Positions 52,778 to 64,000 of a stretch of 64,000 bases of DNA are shown one piece after another. Under the pieces are notes generated by a model that was given only the letters and a program-made list of their open reading frames with translations, was not told the DNA's origin and did no database searches. The stretch's first letter is position 1. Each line of letters starts with the position of its first letter. Source of the DNA: Geobacillus jurassicus NBRC 107829 (lineage in GTDB: Bacteria; Bacillota; Bacilli; Bacillales; Anoxybacillaceae); the NCBI RefSeq assembly GCF_001544315.1, contig NZ_BCQG01000006.1, forward strand, positions 1 through 64,000. The letters are read 5' to 3'. The translations under genes were made by a program, and so were the position numbers.

Positions 52778-54043
52778 GTGGTCAACAAAGCAAAAGTAAT
52801 CGCAGTATATATCATAGGCAGCATTTTATGGATTGCCGCCACCGACACCCTGCTCAATATGCTGTCGATCAGCCGCAATGTATATATGGCGCTTGGCGCC
52901 GCCAAAGGGGCCGTGTTTATTTTGCTCTCGGCCATTTTTTTGTACCAGCTGTTAAAAAAGCGCGAGCAGCTGGAAAAGATCGAGGAAAATGAACAGCAGC
53001 TGCTTACGCTCATCAACTCGATGCCGGATTTCGTCTGCTTTAAAGACAGCGAGGGGCGATGGCTGCGCGTCAACGATTTCGGCCGGCGTTTGTACCGTCT
53101 CGAACATATCGATTATATCGGGAAGATGGATCGCGAGCTCGGCGAGCTTGTACCGTTTTTTAAAGAAGCGTTTGCGCAGTGCATCGAATCGGACCGCGAA
53201 GCGTGGAAAAGCGGAAAGGTGACGCGCCGCGAGGAGTCGTTTGCGACGCCGGATGGGGAAGTGAAGACGTTTGACGTCATTAAAGTGCCGCTCTTTGACG
53301 AAAACGGAGCGCGCAAAGGGCTGTTGACGATCGGCCGCGACATTACCCAGCAAAAGCTGGCCGAGGAGCTGCTCTTGAAAAAAGAAAAGCTCTCCGTCCT
53401 TGGCGAGCTGGCTGCCGGCATCGCCCATGAAATCCGCAATCCGCTCACCTCCATGAAAGGATTTATTCAGATGATGCAAGAAACGCGCGAAGTCAATGAT
53501 CATTATATGCGCATCATGTTGAGCGAACTCGGCCGCATCAATCAAATCGTCAGTGAATTGCTTGTGCTCGCCAAGCCGCAAAGCCACGATTATCGGCCGT
53601 TTTTGTTGAGCGAGGCCGTTTCGTATGTCATTAGCTTGATCGGCCATGAGGCGACGTTGAACAACGTTTCCATTTCCGTCCATAACAACGCTCCGAAAGC
53701 TTGTGTGTACGGCGATCAAAACCAAATTGTTCAAGTGTTGTTGAACATTATGAAAAATGCCATCGAAGCGATGCCTGAAGGCGGAAATTTATACGTCCGC
53801 GTTGCTGAAGCGGACGGGAAAATCTACGTCGATGTTGCCGACACCGGCGTCGGCATTTCGAAAGAGCGGCTGCAGAAAATCGGCGAACCGTTTTTCACCT
53901 TGAAAGAAAAAGGAATGGGGCTCGGGCTGACGACAAGCATGAAAATCGTTCAAGAACATAAAGGAACGATGCGGATCGAAAGCGAGGTTGGGAAGGGAAC
54001 GACTGTTCATTTGACGTTTCCGTCCAGCGCGGCAAACGTGTGA
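52778..54043 (+). CDS. Membrane histidine kinase with one PAS domain (KinC/KinD-type)
   Basis: A 421-residue sporulation-type sensor kinase. Two N-terminal helices (about residues 7-25 and 33-58) with a very short loop are followed by a PAS domain (about 68-190; DFVCFKDSEGRWLRVNDFG). HisKA carries H217 in GIAHEIRNPLTS, and HATPase has N box NIMKNAIEAMPEGG, DTGVGIS and GMGLGLT. It probably donates phosphate to the Spo0 relay. No response regulator gene is adjacent, which is typical for orphan Kin proteins. The start is a GTG; AGGGG lies rather far upstream, so the exact start is uncertain. Confidence 0.85.
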   Translation: MVNKAKVIAVYIIGSILWIAATDTLLNMLSISRNVYMALGAAKGAVFILLSAIFLYQLLKKREQLEKIEENEQQLLTLINSMPDFVCFKDSEGRWLRVNDFGRRLYRLEHIDYIGKMDRELGELVPFFKEAFAQCIESDREAWKSGKVTRREESFATPDGEVKTFDVIKVPLFDENGARKGLLTIGRDITQQKLAEELLLKKEKLSVLGELAAGIAHEIRNPLTSMKGFIQMMQETREVNDHYMRIMLSELGRINQIVSELLVLAKPQSHDYRPFLLSEAVSYVISLIGHEATLNNVSISVHNNAPKACVYGDQNQIVQVLLNIMKNAIEAMPEGGNLYVRVAEADGKIYVDVADTGVGISKERLQKIGEPFFTLKEKGMGLGLTTSMKIVQEHKGTMRIESEVGKGTTVHLTFPSSAANV

Positions 54044-54130
54044 GAAAAGGCGTTTCAATAAAAATGAAACCTTTCGTGCATGATAAACGTAGTTTGAAAA
54101 AGGATGAGAACATGAAAGGTGGGTGACGGG

Positions 54131-55279
54131 ATGTTCATTGCTCAGCTGGCTGTTATTTTGTTTGCCGCCAAGCTTGCCGGCGATGCGGCCGTACGCCTTG
54201 GCCAGCCTGCCGTGCTCGGCAAGCTGCTCATCGGCATTGTGCTTGGGCCGAGCATGCTTGGTGTGATCGAGGATACCGATCTTTTGCAGGAGTTAAGTCA
54301 AATTGGCGTTATTTTGCTCATGTTTATCGCCGGCCTTGAGACGGATATGGACCAGTTTCGGCGCACTGGAAAAGCTGCTGTGGCGGTCGGAGTGCTCGGC
54401 ATTCTCGTTCCGCTGCTCGCTGGGTATGCGGCCGGCGCAGCGTTAGGCATGGAAACCGGCACGGCTCTTTTCCTCGGCCTTTTGCTGTCCGCAACGAGCG
54501 TCAGCATTTCCGTGCAGGCGCTCAAGGAGATGGGGCGCCTGCAGTCGAAGGAAGGGTCGGCCATTCTTGGCGCGGCGGTCATCGACGACGTGTTGGTCGT
54601 CATTGCTTTGGCATTTTTATTAAGCCTAACTGGCGGCGACGTCGAGCTTGGTGCGGTCGTGCTGAAAAAAGTCGTCTTTTTTGCCGTCGCCATTTTGCTC
54701 GCTTGGAAAGCCATCCCGCTCGTATTAAAGTGGTTTGCCCCGTTGCGTGTGACGGAGGCGGTCATTTCAGCCGGGTTGATTATCTGTTTCTCTTTTGCCT
54801 ACTTTGCTGAGACGATGGGGGTGGCGGCGATCATCGGCGCCTATATTGCCGGGCTTGGCGCGAGTTTTACGGGCTATCGGGAAGAAGTATTTGAGAAAGT
54901 GGAAACGATCGCCTATTCTTTGTTTGTCCCTGTCTTTTTTACCTCCATCGGGGTTGCGGCCGACTTTTCCGGCATCGTCGAGCATTGGCCGCTGATTGTC
55001 GGCTGGAGTGCGCTCGCGATTTTGACGAAGCTCGTCGGCGCCGCGCTGGGGGCAAAATGGGCCGGATTTTCGTGGGGAAGCTCGCTGGCGGTCGGCGCTG
55101 GCATGGTGTCGCGCGGCGAGGTGGCGCTCATCATCGCCGGCATCGGCTTGGAAGCCGGCCTGCTTGATGGGAACATGTTTGCGGTCATGATCATCGTCGT
55201 ATTGGCAACGACTGTTGTGACGCCGCCGCTATTGAAGATGATTTTCAGTCGTCTTCATCCGGTGCGCCGGACGGCCTAG
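54131..55279 (+). CDS. CPA2-type cation/proton antiporter (GerN/NapA/KefB-like)
   Basis: A 382-residue membrane protein with about twelve helices. Helix 5 region VIDDVLVVIALAF contains the Asp-Asp ion-binding pair characteristic of electrogenic Na+/H+ antiporters. FIAGLETDMDQF and MVSRGEVALIIAGIG are further family motifs. No TrkA-N or TrkA-C regulatory domain follows. Relatives include GerN, which acts in spore germination, so a role in spores or in sodium/potassium homeostasis is possible. The start at 54131 follows AGGTGGGTGACGG. Confidence 0.9.
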   Translation: MFIAQLAVILFAAKLAGDAAVRLGQPAVLGKLLIGIVLGPSMLGVIEDTDLLQELSQIGVILLMFIAGLETDMDQFRRTGKAAVAVGVLGILVPLLAGYAAGAALGMETGTALFLGLLLSATSVSISVQALKEMGRLQSKEGSAILGAAVIDDVLVVIALAFLLSLTGGDVELGAVVLKKVVFFAVAILLAWKAIPLVLKWFAPLRVTEAVISAGLIICFSFAYFAETMGVAAIIGAYIAGLGASFTGYREEVFEKVETIAYSLFVPVFFTSIGVAADFSGIVEHWPLIVGWSALAILTKLVGAALGAKWAGFSWGSSLAVGAGMVSRGEVALIIAGIGLEAGLLDGNMFAVMIIVVLATTVVTPPLLKMIFSRLHPVRRTA

Positions 55280-55333
55280 TCGCCGTCGAAATGGGTGGCC
55301 GGGCCGATGGACGGTTCATAGCGGCAAAACAGA

Positions 55334-55364
55334 GGGTGTCCCAAAAGGATCGGGACACCCTTTC
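55334..55364 (+). terminator. Terminator after the antiporter gene
   Basis: GGGTGTCCC, AAAAGGATC loop, GGGACACCC, then TTTCC. Confidence 0.8.
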
Positions 55365-55457
55365 CTATCACCATATATTCGTCACGAAACAATGAATCAT
55401 GCGCAATATGTTGTATTTCGTTTAAGAGGAATGACGCTTTTGGGTCAGCCCCTGTTG

Positions 55458-55586
55458 CTACGAGCGGTTCTTTTTCGCTTGCTTGGCCGTATCCACGCTG
55501 TCTTTGGCCATTTCTGCCTCCGCCTTGGAAACGGTCGGGTTGGCTGCTTCTTGGCTCACCTTGTTTTGTCTTCCTTTGTTCGACAT
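55458..55586 (-). CDS. Small hydrophilic protein, possible spore protein
   Basis: A 42-residue protein starting MSNKGRQNKVSQEAANPT and ending AKKNRS, with many Lys, Ala, Ser and Asn and no hydrophobic stretch. It was found by reading the minus strand, as it is too short for routine calls. GAGGG then GGGGGAG lie just upstream of the ATG. Size and composition resemble minor small acid-soluble spore proteins, but no specific Ssp family was matched. Confidence 0.5.
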   Translation of the reverse strand: MSNKGRQNKVSQEAANPTVSKAEAEMAKDSVDTAKQAKKNRS

Positions 55587-55729
55587 CTCCCCCCAGCCCT
55601 CTTATTAGTATGTCGAAAAGAGCGGCGCCCCATCCAAAAAAACGTCATTGAGAGCGACGGCCCGTCCGGTTTATAATTTAGTCTGCATAGGTCAACGGCA
55701 GACGATGGGTACGGAAAGGAGGGAGCTTG

Positions 55730-56587
55730 GTGGAACAGCCATTTCGTGTCGAAAAAACGCTCAACAACAACGTGTTAATCGCTTCCCATCCGGCATATGG
55801 CGAAGTCGTTTTGCTCGGCAAAGGAATCGGCTTCGGCAAAAAACGGGGGGACGAGATTGCGGAGAGCGCTGTTGAAAAATGTTTCGTTCTGAAAAACGAA
55901 CGCGAACAAGAGCAATACAAAAAGCTGCTTCCGGAATTGAGCGAAGAATTCATCGCCCTCATGAGCGAGGTGGTTCAACATATTCAGCAACGCGTCGGCG
56001 CGCCGTTGAATGAGCACATCCATGTGGCGCTGACCGACCATATCGCCTTTACATTAAAGCGGCTTGAACAGGGGCTTGATGTCAAAAATCCGTTTTTGGC
56101 TGAAACGAAAAGTTTGTACCCGCTGGAATACGAAATCGCCGGTGAAGTGGCCCGCATGATTGAACAAAAGCTCGGGATTGTGCTGCCTGAAGGGGAGGCA
56201 GGCTTTATCGCCCTTCATATTCATAGCGCGATTTCCAAACAAAGCGTGTCGGAAGCGAATCGATATTCCCAGCTCATTGCTGACCTTGTCAAGATCGTCG
56301 AGCAACAGCTTGGCGTTGACATCGACCGCGAGAGCGTTCATTATTTGCGGTTTGTCCGTCACTTGCGCTATGCGATTGAGCGGATGAAAAAAGGCGAAAA
56401 AGTCGAAGAACCAAAAAATTTGTCGAAAATCTTGAAGGAAGCGTATCCATTATGCTATAATCTAGCATGGAAGTTGGTCAAAGTCATGCAGCAAACGCTT
56501 CATCTGCCGGCGGACGATGCCGAGGCGGTCTATTTGACGTTGCATTTGCAGCGGCTGGCGGAGAAAAAGAACAATACAACTGCATAA
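55730..56587 (+). CDS. glcT: Transcription antiterminator GlcT
   Basis: A 285-residue BglG/SacY-family RNA-binding protein. The N-terminal CAT domain (about residues 1-58) binds the ptsG leader RNA. Two PRD domains (about 70-170 and 180-280) carry regulatory histidines, seen in NEHIHVALTDHIAF and FIALHIHSA of PRD1 and VHYLRFVRHLRYA and LTLHLQRL of PRD2. PtsG phosphorylates it when glucose is absent. The GTG at 55730 has AAAGGAGGG 6 bases upstream. It lies directly before the ptsG antiterminator site. Confidence 0.92.
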   Translation: MEQPFRVEKTLNNNVLIASHPAYGEVVLLGKGIGFGKKRGDEIAESAVEKCFVLKNEREQEQYKKLLPELSEEFIALMSEVVQHIQQRVGAPLNEHIHVALTDHIAFTLKRLEQGLDVKNPFLAETKSLYPLEYEIAGEVARMIEQKLGIVLPEGEAGFIALHIHSAISKQSVSEANRYSQLIADLVKIVEQQLGVDIDRESVHYLRFVRHLRYAIERMKKGEKVEEPKNLSKILKEAYPLCYNLAWKLVKVMQQTLHLPADDAEAVYLTLHLQRLAEKKNNTTA

Positions 56588-56600
56588 TCGTCTCGCTTTA

Positions 56601-58837
<2,237 letters not shown>

Positions 58838-58944
58838 ATCGCTTATTTGCGGCGTGGCGGGGATAAGCGTTTTTCGTTGCTTCCCCGCACCTGCATTTGA
58901 TATGATGGCAAAGAAAAAATTGAAGAAAAGGGGAATGATGAACC

Positions 58945-59211
58945 ATGGCAGAAAAAACGTTCAAAGTTGTTTCTGATTCCGGCATCCACGCCCGTCCAGC
59001 GACGATTTTAGTGCAAACGGCGAGCAGATTTAACAGCGAAATCCAGCTTGAATACAATGGCAAAACGGTCAACTTGAAATCGATCATGGGCGTCATGTCG
59101 TTAGGAATCCCGAAAGGAGCGACGATTAAAATTACGGCAGAAGGGGCCGATGCGGCAGAAGCAATGGCGGCGTTAACCGATACGTTGGCAAAGGAAGGCC
59201 TTGCGGAATAA
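58945..59211 (+). CDS. ptsH: HPr phosphocarrier protein
   Basis: An 88-residue PTS carrier. The phosphorylation site H15 lies in SGIHARPAT, and the regulatory serine S46 in [11 protein letters not shown] is the HPr kinase site used in CcpA-mediated catabolite repression. AAAAGGGGAATG precedes the ATG. A TATGAT box about 45 bases upstream suggests an additional promoter besides read-through from ptsG. The stop overlaps ptsI. Confidence 0.97.
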   Translation: MAEKTFKVVSDSGIHARPATILVQTASRFNSEIQLEYNGKTVNLKSIMGVMSLGIPKGATIKITAEGADAAEAMAALTDTLAKEGLAE

Positions 59212-60932
59212 TGGAAAAAACGATTCATGGCATCGCCGCATCAAGCGGCATCGCCATCGCCAAGGCATACCGTTTAGAAACGCCTCATCTGGCGGCTGAA
59301 AAACGAACGGTCGCCGACGTCGAGGCGGAAATTGCGCGGCTTGAGGCGGCGGTCGCAAAAGCGAAAGAGGAACTGGAAGCAATCAAGCAGCATGCCTTGG
59401 AAAAGCTTGGCGAAGACAAAGCCGCCATTTTTGCCGCCCATTTGCTTGTGCTTGACGACCCAGAACTGCTGAACCCGATTAAGGAAAAAATCAAAACGGA
59501 ACAAGTGAACGCGGAATACGCGCTCGATGAAACAGCGTCATTTTTCATTTCCATGTTTGAAGGCATGGACAATGAGTATATGAAAGAGCGGGCCGCTGAC
59601 ATCCGCGATGTGACGAAGCGCGTCCTTGCCCATTTGCTCGGCGTTACGATCTCAAACCCGAGCCTCATTTCCGAGGAAGTCGTCGTCATCGCTGAAGACT
59701 TGACGCCATCCGATACGGCGCAGTTGAACCGTCAATATGTCAAAGGGTTTGCCACCGACATCGGCGGGCGGACGTCGCACTCGGCGATTATGGCCCGCTC
59801 GCTCGAAATCCCGGCTGTCGTCGGTACGAAGGAAATTACGGCGGAAGTGCAAAACGGCGACATCGTCATCGTCGATGGGCTTGACGGCCAAGTCGTCGTC
59901 AATCCGTCCCCGGAGCTGCTCGCCCATTATGAGGAAAAGCGGGCCCGCTATGAAGCGCAAAAGGCGGAATGGGCGAAACTCGTCGATCAGCCGACGGTGA
60001 CGGCTGACGGCGTGCATGTCGAGCTGGCGGCCAACATCGGCACACCGGATGATGTGAAAGGAGCGCTTGCCAACGGGGCGGAAGGAATCGGGCTGTATCG
60101 GACGGAGTTTTTATACATGGGACGCTCGGAGCTGCCGACCGAAGAAGAGCAGTTTGCCTCCTACAAAACGGTGCTTGAAAAGATGAACGGCAAGCCGGTC
60201 GTCGTCCGGACGCTTGACATCGGTGGCGACAAAGAGCTCCCGTATTTGCACTTGCCGAAAGAGATGAACCCGTTTTTAGGATTCCGGGCGATTCGTCTTT
60301 GCCTTGAGATGCAGGAGATGTTCCGCACTCAGTTGCGCGCCCTGCTGCGGGCGAGCGTGCACGGCAACTTGAAAATCATGTTCCCGATGATCGCCACGCT
60401 CGATGAATTTCGCCAGGCGAAGACGATTTTGCTCGAAGAAAAAGAAGCGCTCCTCCGCCAAGGCGTGCCGGTCGCCGACAACATTGAAGTCGGGATGATG
60501 GTCGAAATCCCGGCCGCTGCGGTCATGGCCGATCAGTTTGCGAAAGAAGTGGATTTCTTCAGCATCGGCACGAACGATTTAATCCAATATACGATGGCCG
60601 CTGACCGGATGAACGAGCGCGTCTCTTATTTGTACCAGCCGTACAACCCAGCGATTTTGCGGCTCATCAGCCATGTCATCGACGCCGCGCACCGTGAAGG
60701 AAAATGGGTCGGCATGTGCGGGGAAATGGCCGGCGACCCGATCGCCATTCCGATTTTGCTTGCCCTTGGACTTGACGAATTCAGCATGAGCGCCACCTCG
60801 ATTTTGCCGGCGCGCGCCCAGCTGAAGCGGTTGTCAAAAGAAGACGCAGCCCGCATGAAAGAAACGGTGCTGTCGCTCGGCACAGCCGAAGAGGTTGTGG
60901 CCTTTGTCAAACAAACATTTTCTCTCGCCTAA
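59211..60932 (+). CDS. ptsI: Phosphoenolpyruvate--protein phosphotransferase (enzyme I)
   Basis: A 573-residue PTS enzyme I that transfers phosphate from PEP to HPr. The phospho-histidine is H190 in [12 protein letters not shown]. The PEP-binding domain contains [22 protein letters not shown] and the C-terminal signature [16 protein letters not shown] with Cys in [10 protein letters not shown]. It starts in the ptsH stop codon (TAATG), so translation is coupled. Confidence 0.97.
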   Translation: MEKTIHGIAASSGIAIAKAYRLETPHLAAEKRTVADVEAEIARLEAAVAKAKEELEAIKQHALEKLGEDKAAIFAAHLLVLDDPELLNPIKEKIKTEQVNAEYALDETASFFISMFEGMDNEYMKERAADIRDVTKRVLAHLLGVTISNPSLISEEVVVIAEDLTPSDTAQLNRQYVKGFATDIGGRTSHSAIMARSLEIPAVVGTKEITAEVQNGDIVIVDGLDGQVVVNPSPELLAHYEEKRARYEAQKAEWAKLVDQPTVTADGVHVELAANIGTPDDVKGALANGAEGIGLYRTEFLYMGRSELPTEEEQFASYKTVLEKMNGKPVVVRTLDIGGDKELPYLHLPKEMNPFLGFRAIRLCLEMQEMFRTQLRALLRASVHGNLKIMFPMIATLDEFRQAKTILLEEKEALLRQGVPVADNIEVGMMVEIPAAAVMADQFAKEVDFFSIGTNDLIQYTMAADRMNERVSYLYQPYNPAILRLISHVIDAAHREGKWVGMCGEMAGDPIAIPILLALGLDEFSMSATSILPARAQLKRLSKEDAARMKETVLSLGTAEEVVAFVKQTFSLA

Positions 60933-60936
60933 ACGA

Positions 60937-60973
60937 AAGCGTGGCGACGTTCGCGTCCGCCGCGCTTCTTTTT
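60937..60973 (+). terminator. Terminator after ptsI
   Basis: GAAAGCGTGGCGAC, short loop, GTCCGCCGCGCTTC, then TTTTTC. Confidence 0.75.
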
Positions 60974-60988
60974 CATCTGCCGCTTCGT

Positions 60989-61540
60989 CTACGCCAACAG
61001 CGGTGCGGACGGTGCATAGCCATATCGCTGTCGAATGGTGAGCGAAAGACCTAAGGCGATCGCTTTCGCCATTTGATAGACAATGTGTAAATTCGTGTAC
61101 GGAAGCGTGTCGATATCGGCGCTGTCTTCCATGATGACGCCCATGATGCTGATATCGCCGATCGATGGCAGCGAGTGGCCAAGAGCCGTGCCGGGAGCGA
61201 GCGCGCCGGGGCGGATGGCGATCGTGTGCACGAACGGCCGTGGGCCGACGATGCTGTCAACAGCGAGTACATAGGAATTTGGCTCCTTTGGCAGCTGTTG
61301 ATGCACTCGCTGGATGTTCGTCGCGTCGACCGGCCGCTTAAGCGTGCCGATCACCGTCAGATGGTCCGGATAGACGTTTTCAAGCAGCGTGCCGACAAAC
61401 GGACCGAGGCTGTCTCCGTTAATGCGGTTGCTGCCGATGCAAACGACGGTTAAACGGCGGATGTCGTTTGGCAACAAGGAAAACAGTTCGTTGCGAATAA
61501 GCAAAGGGGCAAGCGGATCGCAATAGGAAATCGATCTCAT
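60989..61540 (-). CDS. yyaC: Spore protein YyaC (hydrogenase-maturation-protease fold)
   Basis: A 183-residue protein of the YyaC family, related in fold to GPR and hydrogenase maturation peptidases. Conserved parts are VVCIGSNRINGDSLGPFVG (about residues 33-51), LAVDSIVGP and IGDISIMGVI. Expression in sporulating cells is known for B. subtilis YyaC; its substrate is not established. The start has GGAAAGGAATCG upstream. It is convergent with ptsI and monocistronic. Confidence 0.9.
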   Translation of the reverse strand: MRSISYCDPLAPLLIRNELFSLLPNDIRRLTVVCIGSNRINGDSLGPFVGTLLENVYPDHLTVIGTLKRPVDATNIQRVHQQLPKEPNSYVLAVDSIVGPRPFVHTIAIRPGALAPGTALGHSLPSIGDISIMGVIMEDSADIDTLPYTNLHIVYQMAKAIALGLSLTIRQRYGYAPSAPLLA

Positions 61541-61618
61541 AGGCAGCGATTCCTTTCCGTCTATATTCCCCCTTTTTATTCGCGTCCGTTGCCGGCCATT
61601 CCTGTCGGCTGTCGAATG

Positions 61619-62298
61619 TTAATTTTTTCTTGGCATCTGCTTGAATGGATTGCGCCATTCCATCAGAACGGCATGGTTGAGCGATTCCTCATCTTCCAAA
61701 TAATTGTGGACGACCGCCAGCGGGGTGCGCCTGCAGCGGAGCAAAAACGTAATGACCGGATCGTTCAGTTCGCCGGCGACCACCTTGTTGATGTACGCTT
61801 CTGGGGACAGTTCCGTTGCATAACAGTGGTAGCCAGGCATCCGCCCGCCGCCGAGCAGCCGGTCGAGGCCGAGGTGGACGACGACTTCATACATCGATTG
61901 CATGAGCCACTTGCCGAGGCCAAGCTTCCGATATGGCGGTGAGACGCAAATGTCGACGACATAAAGCGTGTTGCCGTCCGGGCGATGGTTGCGGATGTAG
62001 CCGCCGTCGGTGATCTCTTCCCATGTGTGGTCGGTATGATTCGGATCAAAGTCAACGATCAGGCCGGTCATCGATCCGACGATGCGCCCGCCGACTTCGA
62101 TGCAAAGCGCTCCTTCCGGAAACAAAGTGACGTGATTGTGAAGCTGCTGTTCGTTCCACCATAATTCCGATGGAAACGGGGGCGGGAAACTTTCTTGCTG
62201 CACGCGATGAGATCAGCAAAGTCGTCTTTTGTATAGTTGCGGATGACCGCTTCGCGCGGGGTATCACCGTCAAAGACGTACAACCGTTTTCGATACAT
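61619..62298 (-). pseudogene. GNAT-family acetyltransferase with a frameshift
   Basis: The 5' part starts at the ATG 62298 with a strong AAGGAGGAG site and reads MYRKRLYVFDGDTPREAVIR then NYTKDDFADLI, the usual GNAT beginning. Near 62204-62208 the frame is lost. One base more would join it to the second frame (VQQESFPPPFPSELWW ... to 61619), which holds the rest of the domain, including VDICVSPPYRKLGLGKWLMQ with the acetyl-CoA loop. The 3' frame alone could start at GTG 62203 but would lack strand 1. Either a real one-base deletion or a sequencing error. Confidence 0.75.
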
Positions 62299-62389
62299 TC
62301 CGATTCTCCTCCTTATGGCATCAATCGATCATTTTACACCCATCATAAACGAAAGCAGAAAAAGGAGGCAAGAAAGAAAACGGCCGCTG

Positions 62390-62586
62390 TTAGCGGCCGC
62401 GAGTGTGCTGCTCGACATATTCGCTGACAAGCGCTTCAATTTGCTGTTCATCGGGCTTCTCGCCGCGAAAGGGAAACACAATTTCATCGACGAATTCGCC
62501 GTTGTGGTAAACGTGCAGCGCCCTTTTTGCAGCAGAACGCTGTATTCAATCTCAAACCGATACCCTTCATGTTCGATGGCACCCAT
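62390..62586 (-). pseudogene. Small conserved-looking gene with a frameshift
   Basis: The ATG at 62586 (AGGTGA 6 bases upstream) opens MGAIEHEGYRFEIEYSVLLQ. At the G run 62521-62523 the sensible frame switches; one added G gives LHVYHNGEFVDEIVFPF, then GEKPDEQQIEALVSEYVEQH, then a stop at 62390. The uninterrupted frame instead yields an unlikely Ser/Thr-rich tail to 62329. The corrected 65-residue product is not recognised. It lies only about 300 bases from another frameshift. Confidence 0.65.
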
Positions 62587-62735
62587 CATCATTCACCTGC
62601 CTGCGTTCTATTGTCCCGCACATAGCCATGCCCTATGTATGAATTAAGAAGCCGCTCCTATAGACGGAGGATGATCGTCCTTTTATAATGGAACATGGTG
62701 CGACAAAAAGAGGAAATAGAGGGGAGAAATAGCGA

Positions 62736-64000
62736 GTGTTCCGGACATTGCGCAGCAAGCTGATCGTCTTGATGGCTTTATTGTTAGTGGTTTCCTTGGC
62801 GGCAACACAGCTCGTCGGTGTTTGGCAAATGCAACGGCTCGTAGGAGCCGATGTAAAACAGCGGGCGCAGACGGCGCTTGACGGGTTGCTTGGCGACATT
62901 CGCGACAGCTTTCAAAGTGAAGAGAACAGCTTAGTGCAATTCAGTGAATCGCCATCAACCTTGCAAATGGTTCGGGACGAACACGCCTGGCCGGGGCTGG
63001 AAAAGCAGTTCCGCACGTTTTTGCGTCTGCATGAGAGTGTGCAATTCATTTATATTGGCACTGAGCAGAAGAAAATGTACATCACGCCGACGACGGAGCT
63101 CCCAGACGGATATGATCCGACGAGCCGCCCGTGGTATAAAGAAGCGATGAAGCGGCCGGATGAAGTTGTGTGGACCGAGCCTTATGTCGATGCCATTACT
63201 GGCAAGCACGTCGTGACGTTGGCCAAAGCAGTGAGCGAAAACGGCCGCATTGCTGCTGTTATCGGCATCGATATGACGCTCGATACAGTGACGAGAATCG
63301 TCAATGCGAGCGACGTCGGCTATCACGGTTATCCGGTGTTGTTTGACGCGAAAGGAGTAGCGGTGGTCCACCCGCAATATAAAGGAAAAAACATGGCGAA
63401 AAACGCAACGGTTCGCTATATGCTCGAACATGAAAAAGGGATGCGGCAATATGAACAAGACGGCGAACAGCGGGTTATGTATTTCACCACGATCCCGGAG
63501 CTTGGCTGGAAAGTCGGCGTCGTCTATAAAGAGGCGGACTTATCAGCGATGAGCCGCTCGCTTGGGGTCAACATGCTTGTCATTACAATCATTGCGCTCG
63601 TTGTCGCGCTTGTTGCCGTCTATTTCTTGGCGCGCTCGATCACAAAGCCGATCGTTGCGCTGCAAGAGCAAGTCGAAAAGGCGGCGGGCGGCGACTTGAC
63701 GGTGCAAGCGCATGTCACTGTCAAAGATGAGATCGGCCGCCTCGCCCGCCACTTCAATGATATGATCGATCATATGCGGGCGCTGATCGGCGAAGTGAAC
63801 CGCTCGGTCAATGAATTAGCCGCTTCAGCTGACCATTTGAGCGCCGTCTCTGAAGAAACGATGGCCACAAGCGAACAAGTGGCAAAAGCGATCGGCGAAA
63901 TCGCCAAAGGAACGACCGATCAAGCGGGAAGCCTTGATACGATTAATGAGCGGACGACGGCGTTGTCGCAGCAAATCGAAGCGGTCACGAATGCGACGGC
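62736..64000 (+). CDS. Methyl-accepting chemotaxis protein with dCache sensor (runs off right edge)
   Basis: At least 421 residues from the GTG at 62736 (GAGGGGAG upstream), with no stop before the window ends. Helix 1 (about residues 8-28) is followed by an extracellular double-Cache domain (about 35-270). This contains YDPTSRPWYKEAMKRP and VVTLAKAVSENGRIAAVIGIDM, the amino acid/organic-ligand-binding pattern of dCache_1 receptors. Helix 2 (about 275-300) leads into HAMP (ITKPIVALQEQVEKAAGGDLTV) and the start of the methylation helices. The signalling tip lies beyond the edge. It links extracellular chemical cues to CheA. Confidence 0.9.
   Translation, partial: MFRTLRSKLIVLMALLLVVSLAATQLVGVWQMQRLVGADVKQRAQTALDGLLGDIRDSFQSEENSLVQFSESPSTLQMVRDEHAWPGLEKQFRTFLRLHESVQFIYIGTEQKKMYITPTTELPDGYDPTSRPWYKEAMKRPDEVVWTEPYVDAITGKHVVTLAKAVSENGRIAAVIGIDMTLDTVTRIVNASDVGYHGYPVLFDAKGVAVVHPQYKGKNMAKNATVRYMLEHEKGMRQYEQDGEQRVMYFTTIPELGWKVGVVYKEADLSAMSRSLGVNMLVITIIALVVALVAVYFLARSITKPIVALQEQVEKAAGGDLTVQAHVTVKDEIGRLARHFNDMIDHMRALIGEVNRSVNELAASADHLSAVSEETMATSEQVAKAIGEIAKGTTDQAGSLDTINERTTALSQQIEAVTNAT

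Overview
The window reads as chromosome of a thermophilic Bacillaceae, most likely Geobacillus. Coding is dense, codon use is GC-rich, and there are many endospore genes: an alpha/beta SASP, a GerA-type germinant receptor, a YkvT-type cortex hydrolase and YyaC. Gene order follows the Bacillus subtilis stretch rsgI-sspD ... kinE-ogt-mtn genes ... mhqR ... clpE-ykvI-queCDEF ... ykvS-ykvT ... glcT-ptsGHI. Organism and synteny come from memory of these families; no search was run.

Left part (1-8.2 kb): the 5' end of an IS605-family tnpB runs off the left edge beside the C-terminal remnant of rsgI. Then come the SASP gene with a sigma-G promoter, an MFS exporter, an alcohol dehydrogenase stub, three tiny overlapping genes, a B12-binding radical SAM protein, a four-PAS histidine kinase (kinE position) and ogt.

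Methionine salvage (8.2-21.5 kb): two SAM-I riboswitches control two opposed units. One is mtnK-mtnA followed, with overlapping genes, by a ribose-type ABC importer, most simply a methylthioribose uptake system. The other is mtnW-mtnX-mtnB-mtnD, interrupted between mtnX and mtnB by a complete tnpB element. mtnU and mtnE lie between the two. Together these cover uptake, phosphorylation, isomerisation, dehydration, enolisation, dephosphorylation, dioxygenation and transamination back to methionine.

Middle (21.5-41.7 kb): ZIP transporter, MhqR-like MarR regulator, PduL, SDR protein, S9 peptidase, a lysine-riboswitch amino acid permease, M3 peptidase, GNAT enzyme, an ABC efflux operon with its TetR regulator and twin operators, a HepT/MntA toxin-antitoxin pair, an AT-rich patch with a lipoprotein and a secreted protein, clpE with CtsR boxes inside its promoter, a YtkA-like lipoprotein, ykvI and a chemoreceptor.

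Right part (41.7-64 kb): GerA-type germination operon; preQ1 riboswitch and queCDEF (queuosine precursor synthesis); an NAD-binding protein, ykvS and ykvT; a Pro/Met-rich protein with a sigma-K-like promoter; a solo tnpB right-end relic; an SDR enzyme, a YueH-like protein, a KinC/D-type kinase and a cation/proton antiporter; glcT with the ptsG antiterminator/terminator and ptsGHI; yyaC; two neighbouring frameshifted genes; and a dCache chemoreceptor that runs off the right edge.
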